This document shows positions 36,528 to 43,524 of a DNA stretch of 64,000 nucleotides, piece after piece. Under the pieces are notes generated by a model. It did not search any database and was not told where the DNA came from. It saw only the letters and a list, made by a program, of their open reading frames with translations. This DNA comes from CAYMCO01 sp964388955 (lineage in GTDB: Bacteria; Chloroflexota; Anaerolineae; Anaerolineales; E44-bin32), in assembly GCA_964388955.1 (NCBI GenBank), contig CAYMCO010000013.1, positions 47,599 to 111,598 on the forward strand, given 5' to 3'. How positions within the stretch are numbered: position 1 is the first letter of the stretch; each line of letters begins with the position of its first letter. A program made the translations under genes and the position numbers.

Positions 36528-37355
36528 TCACCCCTCATGCCGAAACTGCAGGCAGTAGTGGTGCACGGTGTTGCTCACCCAGGCGTTGCCCATGCCGTAA
36601 GGCGCCAGCCGGACGTCGTCCTGGCACCAAATGCGCTCGTCCTTGAGCGTGAAATAGCGTCCCAGCCCCTTCCCCAGATCCCAGGCCAAGGGGTAGATCT
36701 TCCCGCCCTTCTTGATGTTCTTCACGATGATCGTAATATAGGCGCCCGGGCGAATCACCTCCTCCAGCGAGGCATAGATGGCGATCAGCCGCTCCAGGAA
36801 CTCATCGTAATCGGAGATGTTCCCCAGATCCGCCGGGTCGTCGGAGTAGACCACGTCCAGATCCGGATCCCCCCTGCGTTCGCGCTGGGTTTCCGCACCA
36901 TGAGCGTGGAGCATGTCCCAATAGGGCGGCGAGGTGAGGACATAATCGATGTTGGGCAGATCCAGCTCGGCGAGGCCGGCCGCGTCGGCGGTCACAACGC
37001 GGGCCTCAATGCCTTGCGCCGCCTTTCCGAGCGACGCAAGCTCGTCGTCGATCACCTGCCGGGCGATGGAGGCATATTCTGCGTTGAGCTCAACCCCCAC
37101 CGAGTTGCGGCCCGCCCGCAGCGCGGCGACGGCTGTTGACCCGGTACCGATCATGGGGTCAAGCACCCAGCCTCCGGATTTCGTGAAGAACTCGATGAAC
37201 TCCCCCGCCAGTGTCTCCGGAAACTTGGCTGGGTGCAGCAGGACGTCCTTGCGTCGCGGCGGCGACCGGTGGATGAACCACGACTTCTGGAACTGCAGCC
37301 ACTCCTTGGTGCTGAGGTCGTTCAGGCGATTTCGGAATTTCCTCTTGCTCGCCAT
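36528..37355 (-). CDS. DNA methyltransferase (N4-cytosine/N6-adenine)
   Basis: 275 aa. Motif I is LDPMIGTGSTAVAALRAGR, with motif II GVELN; the catalytic motif IV is TSPPYWDM. Motif I before motif IV gives an alpha/gamma-like order. The short region between them and EERRGD-type segments may recognise DNA. No restriction endonuclease gene lies nearby, so it is an orphan methylase. ATG 37355 has AAAGG seven bases upstream and begins 3 bp after the upstream lipoprotein stop, so it is operonic with it. The stop codon (TGA, 36530-36528) falls within the ATCAC duplication of the mobile element, which inserted exactly at the gene's 3' end. Confidence 0.88.
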   Translation of the reverse strand: MASKRKFRNRLNDLSTKEWLQFQKSWFIHRSPPRRKDVLLHPAKFPETLAGEFIEFFTKSGGWVLDPMIGTGSTAVAALRAGRNSVGVELNAEYASIARQVIDDELASLGKAAQGIEARVVTADAAGLAELDLPNIDYVLTSPPYWDMLHAHGAETQRERRGDPDLDVVYSDDPADLGNISDYDEFLERLIAIYASLEEVIRPGAYITIIVKNIKKGGKIYPLAWDLGKGLGRYFTLKDERIWCQDDVRLAPYGMGNAWVSNTVHHYCLQFRHEG

Positions 37356-37358
37356 CGA

Positions 37359-38228
37359 CTACCTTTCATTGGCAGTAGGTGTGGACGCAGCCGGGGAGGC
37401 CAGATGCCAGATTTCCAGGTCGTCAAAGGATACCGTCAACTGCTGTCCCCCGGCAGCGCGTGCGAAGAGCCCGAAGCCTCCTTGGGCCAGGGAGGCATCG
37501 TGGGTGGAGACGACCTGGATGTCATTCACGAAAAGGCGTAGGCGCTCGCCCTCCATCGCCACTCCCATCCGGTTGCTGACGTCCGGGCCAGGGATGACGG
37601 CGTTGCTCGCAGCCAGGGAACCCAGAGAGACCAGGATTCCGTTTGAGAAGCGGAAAACCTGCGCTCCGCCCTCGCAGGTCAGGCCGAAGCGGTAATGCTG
37701 ATCATTGGTGCCAATGCGGAAGGCGACGCCGAACACATCCCCCGGGCTGCACAACTCGGGGTGCAGCGTAACCTGGAGGAAGAAGTCCGCGCTTGGCCGC
37801 GCTGGGCTCTTGGCGAGCCGGAAGGCCCCCGCCTGGCGCACTGCGAGCGTGAGTTGCCCATTGGTGATGCTGGTGGCACCGCTCGGGTCCTCCCCGAGGT
37901 CCCAATCTCCCACCTGGCTGAAGTCGTCTGAGTACAGCGACGCACCCAAGTCCAGGCCAGCAGTTGTGGCGGGGGAGGGCAAGGGGAGGGGAGTCCAGGT
38001 CGGAGTGGGCTGCAGGGTGGGGAAAGCGAGGCTCGGGGTGGGAACGGGCGCAGGCTGGGTTGGCCATGTTGTGGGGGTTGGTACCGGCGTCCGCACCGCG
38101 CAGCCCGCGGCGGCCGCGCACAAAAGCGCCGTGCAGGCCACAAGGCCCCTCCAACGGCTCGCGCGGTGGCCGCCGACTTCGGCCGCCCACCGATGTCGCC
38201 TGAGATGCTTGCGCCCGGGGAGAAACAT
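37359..38228 (-). CDS. Lipoprotein with jelly-roll (LamG/DUF1080-like) domain
   Basis: 289 aa. A basic N-terminus and hydrophobic segment end in lipobox CAAAAGC. A Thr/Pro linker with repeated PTPT-type units follows (about 45-85). The C-terminal domain (about 95-275) is a beta-sandwich: LYSDDFSQVGDWDLGE, then GVAFRIGTNDQHYRFGLTC, VSLGSLAASN, MGVAMEGERLRLFVND and FGLFARAAGGQQLTVSFDD. Such domains bind carbohydrate or act in cell-surface recognition; no catalytic residues can be named. It is paralogous to the next gene (38309-39157) in domain, linker style and orientation. The long N-terminal extension makes the start uncertain. Confidence 0.75.
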   Translation of the reverse strand: MFLPGRKHLRRHRWAAEVGGHRASRWRGLVACTALLCAAAAGCAVRTPVPTPTTWPTQPAPVPTPSLAFPTLQPTPTWTPLPLPSPATTAGLDLGASLYSDDFSQVGDWDLGEDPSGATSITNGQLTLAVRQAGAFRLAKSPARPSADFFLQVTLHPELCSPGDVFGVAFRIGTNDQHYRFGLTCEGGAQVFRFSNGILVSLGSLAASNAVIPGPDVSNRMGVAMEGERLRLFVNDIQVVSTHDASLAQGGFGLFARAAGGQQLTVSFDDLEIWHLASPAASTPTANER

Positions 38229-38308
38229 CGGGATAGCGGACTGCAGGGGCCCACGCTGGGGCGCCGGCGGGCGCCGGACCGCAATGCAGGCTCCTGCTCT
38301 CCAGCCTC

Positions 38309-39157
38309 CTAAGGGGATAGGTCCCAGTAGTCGAATTTGTCGAATGTGACTGTGAAGCCAGGGGTCTCCGCTGCGCTGGCGAAGAGCGCGAAGGCGCCCG
38401 ACTCAAAGCCCTCGTCGGTGATCGGGTCCTCCGTGAGCAGATTGCCGTTGGCAAACACCCACATCTGATCCCCCTCCATCATTACGCCCAGGCGGTTGAT
38501 GGCCATGGATCCGCTGTGGATTCCGGGAGTGGGGGTCCAATCCAACAGCACGTCGGGGAGACGCCCCGCCCGAAACTTCCGCACTTGGAAGGAGGCGTCG
38601 CAGGCATATTGGATGACGTACCCTTGACTCCCGTTCACCCGCAGGGCGACGCCCGCGGCGTCTTTGCCCGCACATTCGCCGAATCGCGCCGTGACTTCTA
38701 CATATGAATCGTCCCCCGTCTGGTCGGAGATGCTCCACCAGACCAGGAAATCGGCCCGTTCGTCTGTGGCGGCCAACTGTCCGTCTTGGGGTTCGACGGA
38801 GGCGTCGCTGTTGCTGAACGTAAACCATGCCACAGGAGGATCGAAATCGTCATGGTAATCCGCGGGGGCCAATTGGCGCCCTTCCCGCGGATCGTCGAAG
38901 GGCGGCTCGGTGGCGGTGGCGGTGGATGAGGCGCTGGGAGGGGGTGTGGCGGTTTCGGTGGCGAGTGGAAGCGGGGTGCGGCTGGGCTGCGGGCTCGGGG
39001 TTTCCGAGGGAATCTGGGTCGGCCGGGCCGCCAGTGTCTCCGCCACCACGGTCGATAGCTGGGCTTGCTGGGGGGTCGACGCGGCGCGTGTGCACGCGGC
39101 AAGGCCAATCATCAGGCCCCCCAACGCCACCGTCAGAACCATTCGGAGTTTTCGCAT
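38309..39157 (-). CDS. Lipoprotein with jelly-roll domain (paralogue)
   Basis: 282 aa. A clean signal peptide MRKLRMVLTVALGGLMIG is followed by the lipobox ending at Cys22 (LAAC). A Ser/Thr/Pro linker (about 45-85) precedes a jelly-roll domain with the same strand order as the preceding gene: DYHDDFDPPVAWFTFSNSD, then GVALRVNGSQGYVIQYACD, LGVMMEGDQMWVFANG and FALFASAAETPGFTVTFDKF. GGGGAGG seven bases before ATG 39157 supports the start. The pair probably arose by tandem duplication. Surface carbohydrate binding is the likely role (family inference). Confidence 0.8.
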   Translation of the reverse strand: MRKLRMVLTVALGGLMIGLAACTRAASTPQQAQLSTVVAETLAARPTQIPSETPSPQPSRTPLPLATETATPPPSASSTATATEPPFDDPREGRQLAPADYHDDFDPPVAWFTFSNSDASVEPQDGQLAATDERADFLVWWSISDQTGDDSYVEVTARFGECAGKDAAGVALRVNGSQGYVIQYACDASFQVRKFRAGRLPDVLLDWTPTPGIHSGSMAINRLGVMMEGDQMWVFANGNLLTEDPITDEGFESGAFALFASAAETPGFTVTFDKFDYWDLSP

Positions 39158-39170
39158 GGGCTCGCCTCCC

Positions 39171-40214
39171 CTATTCAGGTGTAAGCATGACTTTGCCGGA
39201 TTCGCCGGAGGCCATCACCTCGAAAGCTTGGTCGAATTCCTCCAGCTTGAAGTGGTGGGTGACCAGAGGCGTCAGGTCCACCGCCCCGGAGCGAATCAGT
39301 CCGCGGGCCTGGTACCAGGTCTGCCACAGGCGGCGGCCCGTGATCCCCACCACGCGCGCCCCCTTGAACACGAGGTGGTGATCCCAGTCGAACTCGATCG
39401 GTCCGGAGGTCACACCCAGCAGGCTGGCATAGCCGCCCGGCTTCAGCAACGTGAATCCCTGATCGATCGCGGCAGGGGCGCCGGACATCTCCAGGAGCAC
39501 GTCCACCCCCTCCCCGTCTGTGGCACCCAGAATCTCCTCGATCACCGGATCGTCTGTAGCGTGAAGTGCAAGATCCGCGCCCATGCGACGGGCGAAATCG
39601 ATCCGGTATTGGTGGATGTCCGTGGCGTAGATCGCGCGCGCGCCGATAGCGCGCGCCACGGCGATGGTCATCAGGCCCACCGGTCCGCAGCCGGTGACGA
39701 GGACCTTCATCGCACGCAAATCGACGGAGAAGGCGGTGTGAACGGCGTTGCCGAAGTTCTCTTGGATGACCGCGACTTCCAAAGGGGTGCCGGGGGGGTT
39801 GGGCCACGCATTCTGCGCGTCAATGGCGATGTATTCGGCAAAGCCGCCGTCACGGTCCACCCCGATCAGGCTCGTATTCTCGCAAATGTGGCCCTGGCCG
39901 GTCCTGCAGAAGGCACAGGTGTTGCAGATCACATGGGACTCAAGGGAGACGAAGGATCCAACCTCCAATTCCTCCACATCATCGCCTTTCGCGATCACCT
40001 CTCCGCACACCTCGTGACCGACGATGAGAGGTGGGTGAAGACGGCTCTCGGCCCAAGGATCCCAACGGTATATGTGGAGGTCAGTCCCGCAGATGGATGC
40101 CGCCCTCACCTTGACCAGCACCTCATGGCGCCCGTAGGAGGGGATTGGGACTTCCACTGTCTCCAGCCCGGGACCCGGACGAGCCTTCACAACGGCCTTC
40201 ATCTTCCCGCGCAC
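39171..40214 (-). CDS. tdh: Zn-dependent dehydrogenase, threonine 3-dehydrogenase-like
   Basis: 347-aa medium-chain dehydrogenase. The GroES-like N-terminal domain has the catalytic zinc Cys42 (SICGTDLHIYRWD) and GHEVCGEV. A structural zinc cluster follows (CNTCAFCRTGQGHIC). The Rossmann domain has VTGCGPVGLMTIAVARAIGA and the NAD-binding Asp of IYATDIHQ. ENFGNAVHTAF is typical of L-threonine 3-dehydrogenase (L-threonine + NAD+ to 2-amino-3-oxobutanoate + NADH). A related polyol dehydrogenase is possible. No kbl (2-amino-3-ketobutyrate CoA ligase) is adjacent. The GTG at 40214 with GGAGG/GAGGG upstream is used; ATG four codons later is an alternative. Confidence 0.82.
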   Translation of the reverse strand: MRGKMKAVVKARPGPGLETVEVPIPSYGRHEVLVKVRAASICGTDLHIYRWDPWAESRLHPPLIVGHEVCGEVIAKGDDVEELEVGSFVSLESHVICNTCAFCRTGQGHICENTSLIGVDRDGGFAEYIAIDAQNAWPNPPGTPLEVAVIQENFGNAVHTAFSVDLRAMKVLVTGCGPVGLMTIAVARAIGARAIYATDIHQYRIDFARRMGADLALHATDDPVIEEILGATDGEGVDVLLEMSGAPAAIDQGFTLLKPGGYASLLGVTSGPIEFDWDHHLVFKGARVVGITGRRLWQTWYQARGLIRSGAVDLTPLVTHHFKLEEFDQAFEVMASGESGKVMLTPE

Positions 40215-40257
40215 TGTCCCTCTGCCTCCTTCTTCGGGCGAGCGAGGACTGCGAGAG

Positions 40258-40297
40258 AGTATAGCACGAAGGTGCCCCGGCCTGCGCGCGCTATAAT
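40258..40297. promoter_or_regulatory. Divergent promoter region (tdh-like / aldo-keto reductase)
   Basis: The 139-bp gap between two divergent genes holds a minus-strand TATACT (40263-40258) facing tdh and a plus-strand TATAAT (40292-40297) facing the aldo/keto reductase. Neither has a good -35, so both are only -10 candidates. Confidence 0.4.
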
Positions 40298-40353
40298 GAC
40301 CATGATCGGACGAGCTATGAACGCAAGATAGTGCGCAAGGGGCATGACGATTG

Positions 40354-41319
40354 ATGAACTATCGGCGCATGGGCAGCACCGGCCTGAAGATGAGCGAGAT
40401 TTCCTTGGGGGCTTGGCTCACCTTTGGCGAGGGGATCGACGATGGTACCGCCCGCGATTTGATGCTGCATGCCTACGACCAGGGCGTGAACTTCTTCGAC
40501 AACGCTGACGCTTATGCCCATGGACAAGCGGAGCGCGTGATGGGAAGGATCCTGAAGGAGCTACCGCGCGAAAGCGTCATTGTCTCGAGCAAGGTCTTCT
40601 GGCAGACATTCGAGGGCCCGAACGGGCGTGGTTTGTCCCGCAAGCATATTATGGAGTCCTGTGAGGCCTCCCTGCGGCGCCTGGATCTCGACTATGTGGA
40701 CCTCTATTTCTGCCACCGCTACGACCCCGAGACGCCTGTGGATGAAGTAGTGCGCGCCATGGACGATCTGATCCATCAAGGCAAGGTTCTGTACTGGGGC
40801 ACCTCGCAATGGGGGGCAAGCCGGATCACAAACGCCCACGGCATCGCCCGCCAGTGGGGCCTCTACCCCCCTATGGTGGAACAGCCGCACTACAACATGC
40901 TGGTGCGGCAGGTGGTGGAGCGGGAAATCGCGCCGGCCGTCGATGATCTAGGCGTCGGTTTGGTGACTTGGAGCCCGCTGCGCTCTGGGCTCTTGAGCGG
41001 CAAGTATGCCGCCGGAATACCCGAGGGGACCCGTTTGGACGAGCACGAGTGGCTGCGGGATCTGCTGACGGAGAAGAACCTGCAGACCGTCCGAGAGTTG
41101 GACGGAGTGGCCGCCGACCTCGGGGTCTCGCTTCCCCAGTTGGCCATCGGTTGGCTGCTCAGGATGCCTCAGGTGACCAGCGTGATCACCGGGGCGTCGA
41201 AGCTGGATCATCTGAAGGATAACCTGGGCGCTCTTGAGGTGCCGGACATGCTGTCCCCCGCCATCTTGGATCGCATCGACCGCATCCTGGGATACGAGAA
41301 AGAAGAGGAGGAAGACTAG
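40354..41319 (+). CDS. Aldo/keto reductase (Kv-beta-like family)
   Basis: 321-aa NADPH-dependent oxidoreductase. Catalytic tetrad context: Asp49 and Tyr54 (FFDNADAYAHGQAE), Lys of VIVSSKVFWQ and His of DLYFCHRYDPETP. The cofactor-binding C-terminal motif is VITGASKLDHLKDNLGAL. The SLGAW..FG start and YWGTSQW motif are typical of the voltage-gated K+ channel beta-subunit-like/YghZ branch, which reduces small aldehydes such as methylglyoxal. ATG 40354 has AAGGGG upstream; a TTG one codon earlier is ignored. A Glu/Asp-rich tail (EKEEEED) ends the protein. Monocistronic and divergent from tdh. Confidence 0.9.
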   Translation: MNYRRMGSTGLKMSEISLGAWLTFGEGIDDGTARDLMLHAYDQGVNFFDNADAYAHGQAERVMGRILKELPRESVIVSSKVFWQTFEGPNGRGLSRKHIMESCEASLRRLDLDYVDLYFCHRYDPETPVDEVVRAMDDLIHQGKVLYWGTSQWGASRITNAHGIARQWGLYPPMVEQPHYNMLVRQVVEREIAPAVDDLGVGLVTWSPLRSGLLSGKYAAGIPEGTRLDEHEWLRDLLTEKNLQTVRELDGVAADLGVSLPQLAIGWLLRMPQVTSVITGASKLDHLKDNLGALEVPDMLSPAILDRIDRILGYEKEEEED

Positions 41320-41550
41320 CGGCTTGCCCCAATCGGCCGGTCGCTTCTCCACCGGCAATTGTACTGGTGGGGAGGGCCGGTGCCCGCACGGCATGCGACT
41401 GCATCGCGGTTGGCGCCGCACTGGTTCGGTGCGCAGGATCGACTGGAAGGCGCAGATGCAGCGGCTGGAAGGGTGCAAGTCGCGGCCGAGCGCGCTCTCC
41501 CAAGGGACGATACGTCAGGCGCCCTGCCTAGAAGAGCTGCCGGAGGGATC

Positions 41551-42531
41551 TCACAGGGTGGAAAAGATCTCGAGCCCATCCGGCGCGCTGAAGTCGATCT
41601 TGGCAGCGAAGGCGTGTCCGATATCCAGCAGCAGATCGATCGCATCCACGGCGTCGAGGCCGAGGTCCTCCAGGTCCGTGCCCGGGGGGACATTCACGCC
41701 CAGATAGTCCAGAACGTCGGCCGCCAGATCCAGTTGATAACGGCGGAAGTCAAGCCTTCCGGTCCCACCATATTCGCGGCGGGTGACATAGGTCTGCCAG
41801 TCCCCGGTATCTTCCAGCAGCTCCGCCAACACCCACAATCCCCAATCAAGCAGACTGGCTTTGTGGGCGTCGATGTCGTGGGCTGTGCGACCGGTGCCGA
41901 AGGAAAGCATCTGGATCTGCCCGGGCACGTACACGCCATTGGAGTAATGCACCGCCTCCACGGCAGCCTGATAGGAGGGATTGCCCGCGACCCCCACGCC
42001 GCCATCGACCCACGTATACTCCGCGCCACGCACGGTTGCGGTATGGGCAGGAAAATAGGTCGGCGCAGCGATGCTGGCCAGGACGGCGTCTCGCAGGAGC
42101 ATGCGCCCCCACCGCCTGGCGTTGCCGGGGTTGTCCCGGACAAAGAAATCTGTGCGGCTGGTATCCAGATTCTTGGCTGTGATCATCACATCGATGGGCA
42201 GGCTGTTGAGGGGGGCATCCGCCCCCAGTTCGTCGAGAGTATAGGCGATGAACTCATTGCTGTATCGGTGGTTTCCCTTGTTCAGCAGGATTTCCCACCA
42301 GGGCAGGCGCCGAAAGGCCTGCTGGGCCAGGTTGCGATACAGCGAGAGGATGCCTCGCGCGCTGATGCCCAGGGCGACACAGGCGGCGATGATCGCCCCG
42401 GTCGAGGTGCCCGCGACCATGTCGAAGATCTCCCGGCTGGGCTTGGCCTCCGCCGATTCGAGCCGCACCAGGCAGGCCAGTGGGATAATGCCGCGCACCC
42501 CGCCGCCATCGACGCTCAATATGCGTTTCAC
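41551..42531 (-). CDS. Patatin-like phospholipase
   Basis: 326-aa serine acyl hydrolase. Oxyanion-hole motif DGGGVRG (8-14), nucleophile elbow GTSTG with Ser43, and catalytic Asp176 in WVDGGVG complete the Ser-Asp dyad. The core is like CapV and plant patatins in length. No signal peptide, so cytosolic. The start is a GTG at 42531 with AGGAGG about eight bases upstream; the frame is open far upstream but overlaps lipB and carries no family features. The C-terminus contains an acidic segment (GTDLEDLGLDAVDAIDLLLD). No CBASS-type cyclase is adjacent, so a lipid-turnover role is more likely than defence. Confidence 0.88.
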   Translation of the reverse strand: MKRILSVDGGGVRGIIPLACLVRLESAEAKPSREIFDMVAGTSTGAIIAACVALGISARGILSLYRNLAQQAFRRLPWWEILLNKGNHRYSNEFIAYTLDELGADAPLNSLPIDVMITAKNLDTSRTDFFVRDNPGNARRWGRMLLRDAVLASIAAPTYFPAHTATVRGAEYTWVDGGVGVAGNPSYQAAVEAVHYSNGVYVPGQIQMLSFGTGRTAHDIDAHKASLLDWGLWVLAELLEDTGDWQTYVTRREYGGTGRLDFRRYQLDLAADVLDYLGVNVPPGTDLEDLGLDAVDAIDLLLDIGHAFAAKIDFSAPDGLEIFSTL

Positions 42532-42605
42532 CGGGCCATCCTCCTGCGCTCCAGATTCCCTCGGGGTCTTCTGTTGCACGAGTTGTGCCGGTAGCGCACC
42601 TGCAT

Positions 42606-43361
42606 TCAGGGGACGGTCAGGGGCACCCTTTCCAGGATGTAGGGGAAGACCAACTGGAAGGCGGTGAGAAAGGCCTCCACGACAGCCGCCATTTCCGGGG
42701 GCTCTGCGACCAGATCCGCGAGCGAGATAGAGGGCGTGCCGCTCAGCCCGCAGGGGATGATGCCCTGCCAGAAGTGCATATCTGGATTCACATTGATGGA
42801 AAGCCCGTGCTGGCTGATGCCCTGCGCCGTGACCTTCACCCCAATAGAGGCAATCTTGGATGGCTTCCGCCGGGCTGCGGGCGGGCAGCCGGGACACCGG
42901 GAGGCGACGTCCGGCTGGACCCAGACCCCCGTCTTGCCGTTCAATTGCCCGCTCGCGACGCCAAAACGAAGCAGCATGCGGATGATCACCTCTTCCAACT
43001 GTCGCAGGTAGGAAAGATAGTCCGCCTGCGGCAGCCGGCCGTCGGGCCGTATACGGCCGAGCGGGAGTATCGGATAGGCGACCAACTGGCCGGGGCCATG
43101 GTAGGTGACGTCTCCGCCCCGATCCACCCAGTGGACGCTCACGCCGCGTTCCTTCAGCTCGGCGCGGGACCAGAGCAGATTCTCCACGTGCCCCCGCCTC
43201 CCGAAGGTATAGGTATGGGGATGCTCGAGCAGCAGCAGACTGGGCGGCCTCTTCCCGGCGGCGATCTGGCCGGCGAGGGCTCTCTGCAGCGACCACGCGG
43301 CCGCATAGGGCACCTGTCCCAACCAATGCGCCCGGCAAGTCTTTTCCGCATCGGATTTCAT
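42606..43361 (-). CDS. lipB: Octanoyl-[ACP]:protein N-octanoyltransferase LipB
   Basis: About 251 aa. LipB transfers octanoyl groups from acyl carrier protein to lipoyl domains, the first step of protein lipoylation. Family motifs: LLLLEHPHTYTFGRRG, RGGDVTYHGPGQLVAYPIL, ASIGVKV with the conserved Lys, and GIIPCGL with the catalytic Cys, plus GLSINVNPD. A proline/arginine-rich insert (PDVASRCPGCPPAARRKPSK) with two extra cysteines interrupts the usual NGKTGVWV...KIASIGVKV spacing, which is unusual. ATG 43361 is chosen because LipB normally starts about ten residues before the CRAHWLG segment; ATG 43382 and TTG 43403 are alternatives. lipA is not in the window. Confidence 0.9.
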   Translation of the reverse strand: MKSDAEKTCRAHWLGQVPYAAAWSLQRALAGQIAAGKRPPSLLLLEHPHTYTFGRRGHVENLLWSRAELKERGVSVHWVDRGGDVTYHGPGQLVAYPILPLGRIRPDGRLPQADYLSYLRQLEEVIIRMLLRFGVASGQLNGKTGVWVQPDVASRCPGCPPAARRKPSKIASIGVKVTAQGISQHGLSINVNPDMHFWQGIIPCGLSGTPSISLADLVAEPPEMAAVVEAFLTAFQLVFPYILERVPLTVP

Positions 43362-43524
43362 GAGGTTGTTCCGATCCACCATGGAGCGATAAGGCGAAGC
43401 CAATGGTCCCGGGGCGGACGGGTGACTGACATCTCTATGGCTGTGTTATATCATAGGCATGTCTTGAGCGGCATGTTTGTTGCACGCGTAGGAGCCGGTA
43501 TGACATTGGACGGAGACTGATCGC

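Noticed and set aside
41551..42531. Patatin as a CBASS (CapV) defence effector
   Set aside because: No cyclase or other defence gene is adjacent; neighbours are metabolic.
42532..43338. Upstream extension of the patatin frame to 595 aa
   Set aside because: The extension overlaps lipB on the same strand in another frame and has no family features. GTG 42531 with AGGAGG is a better start.
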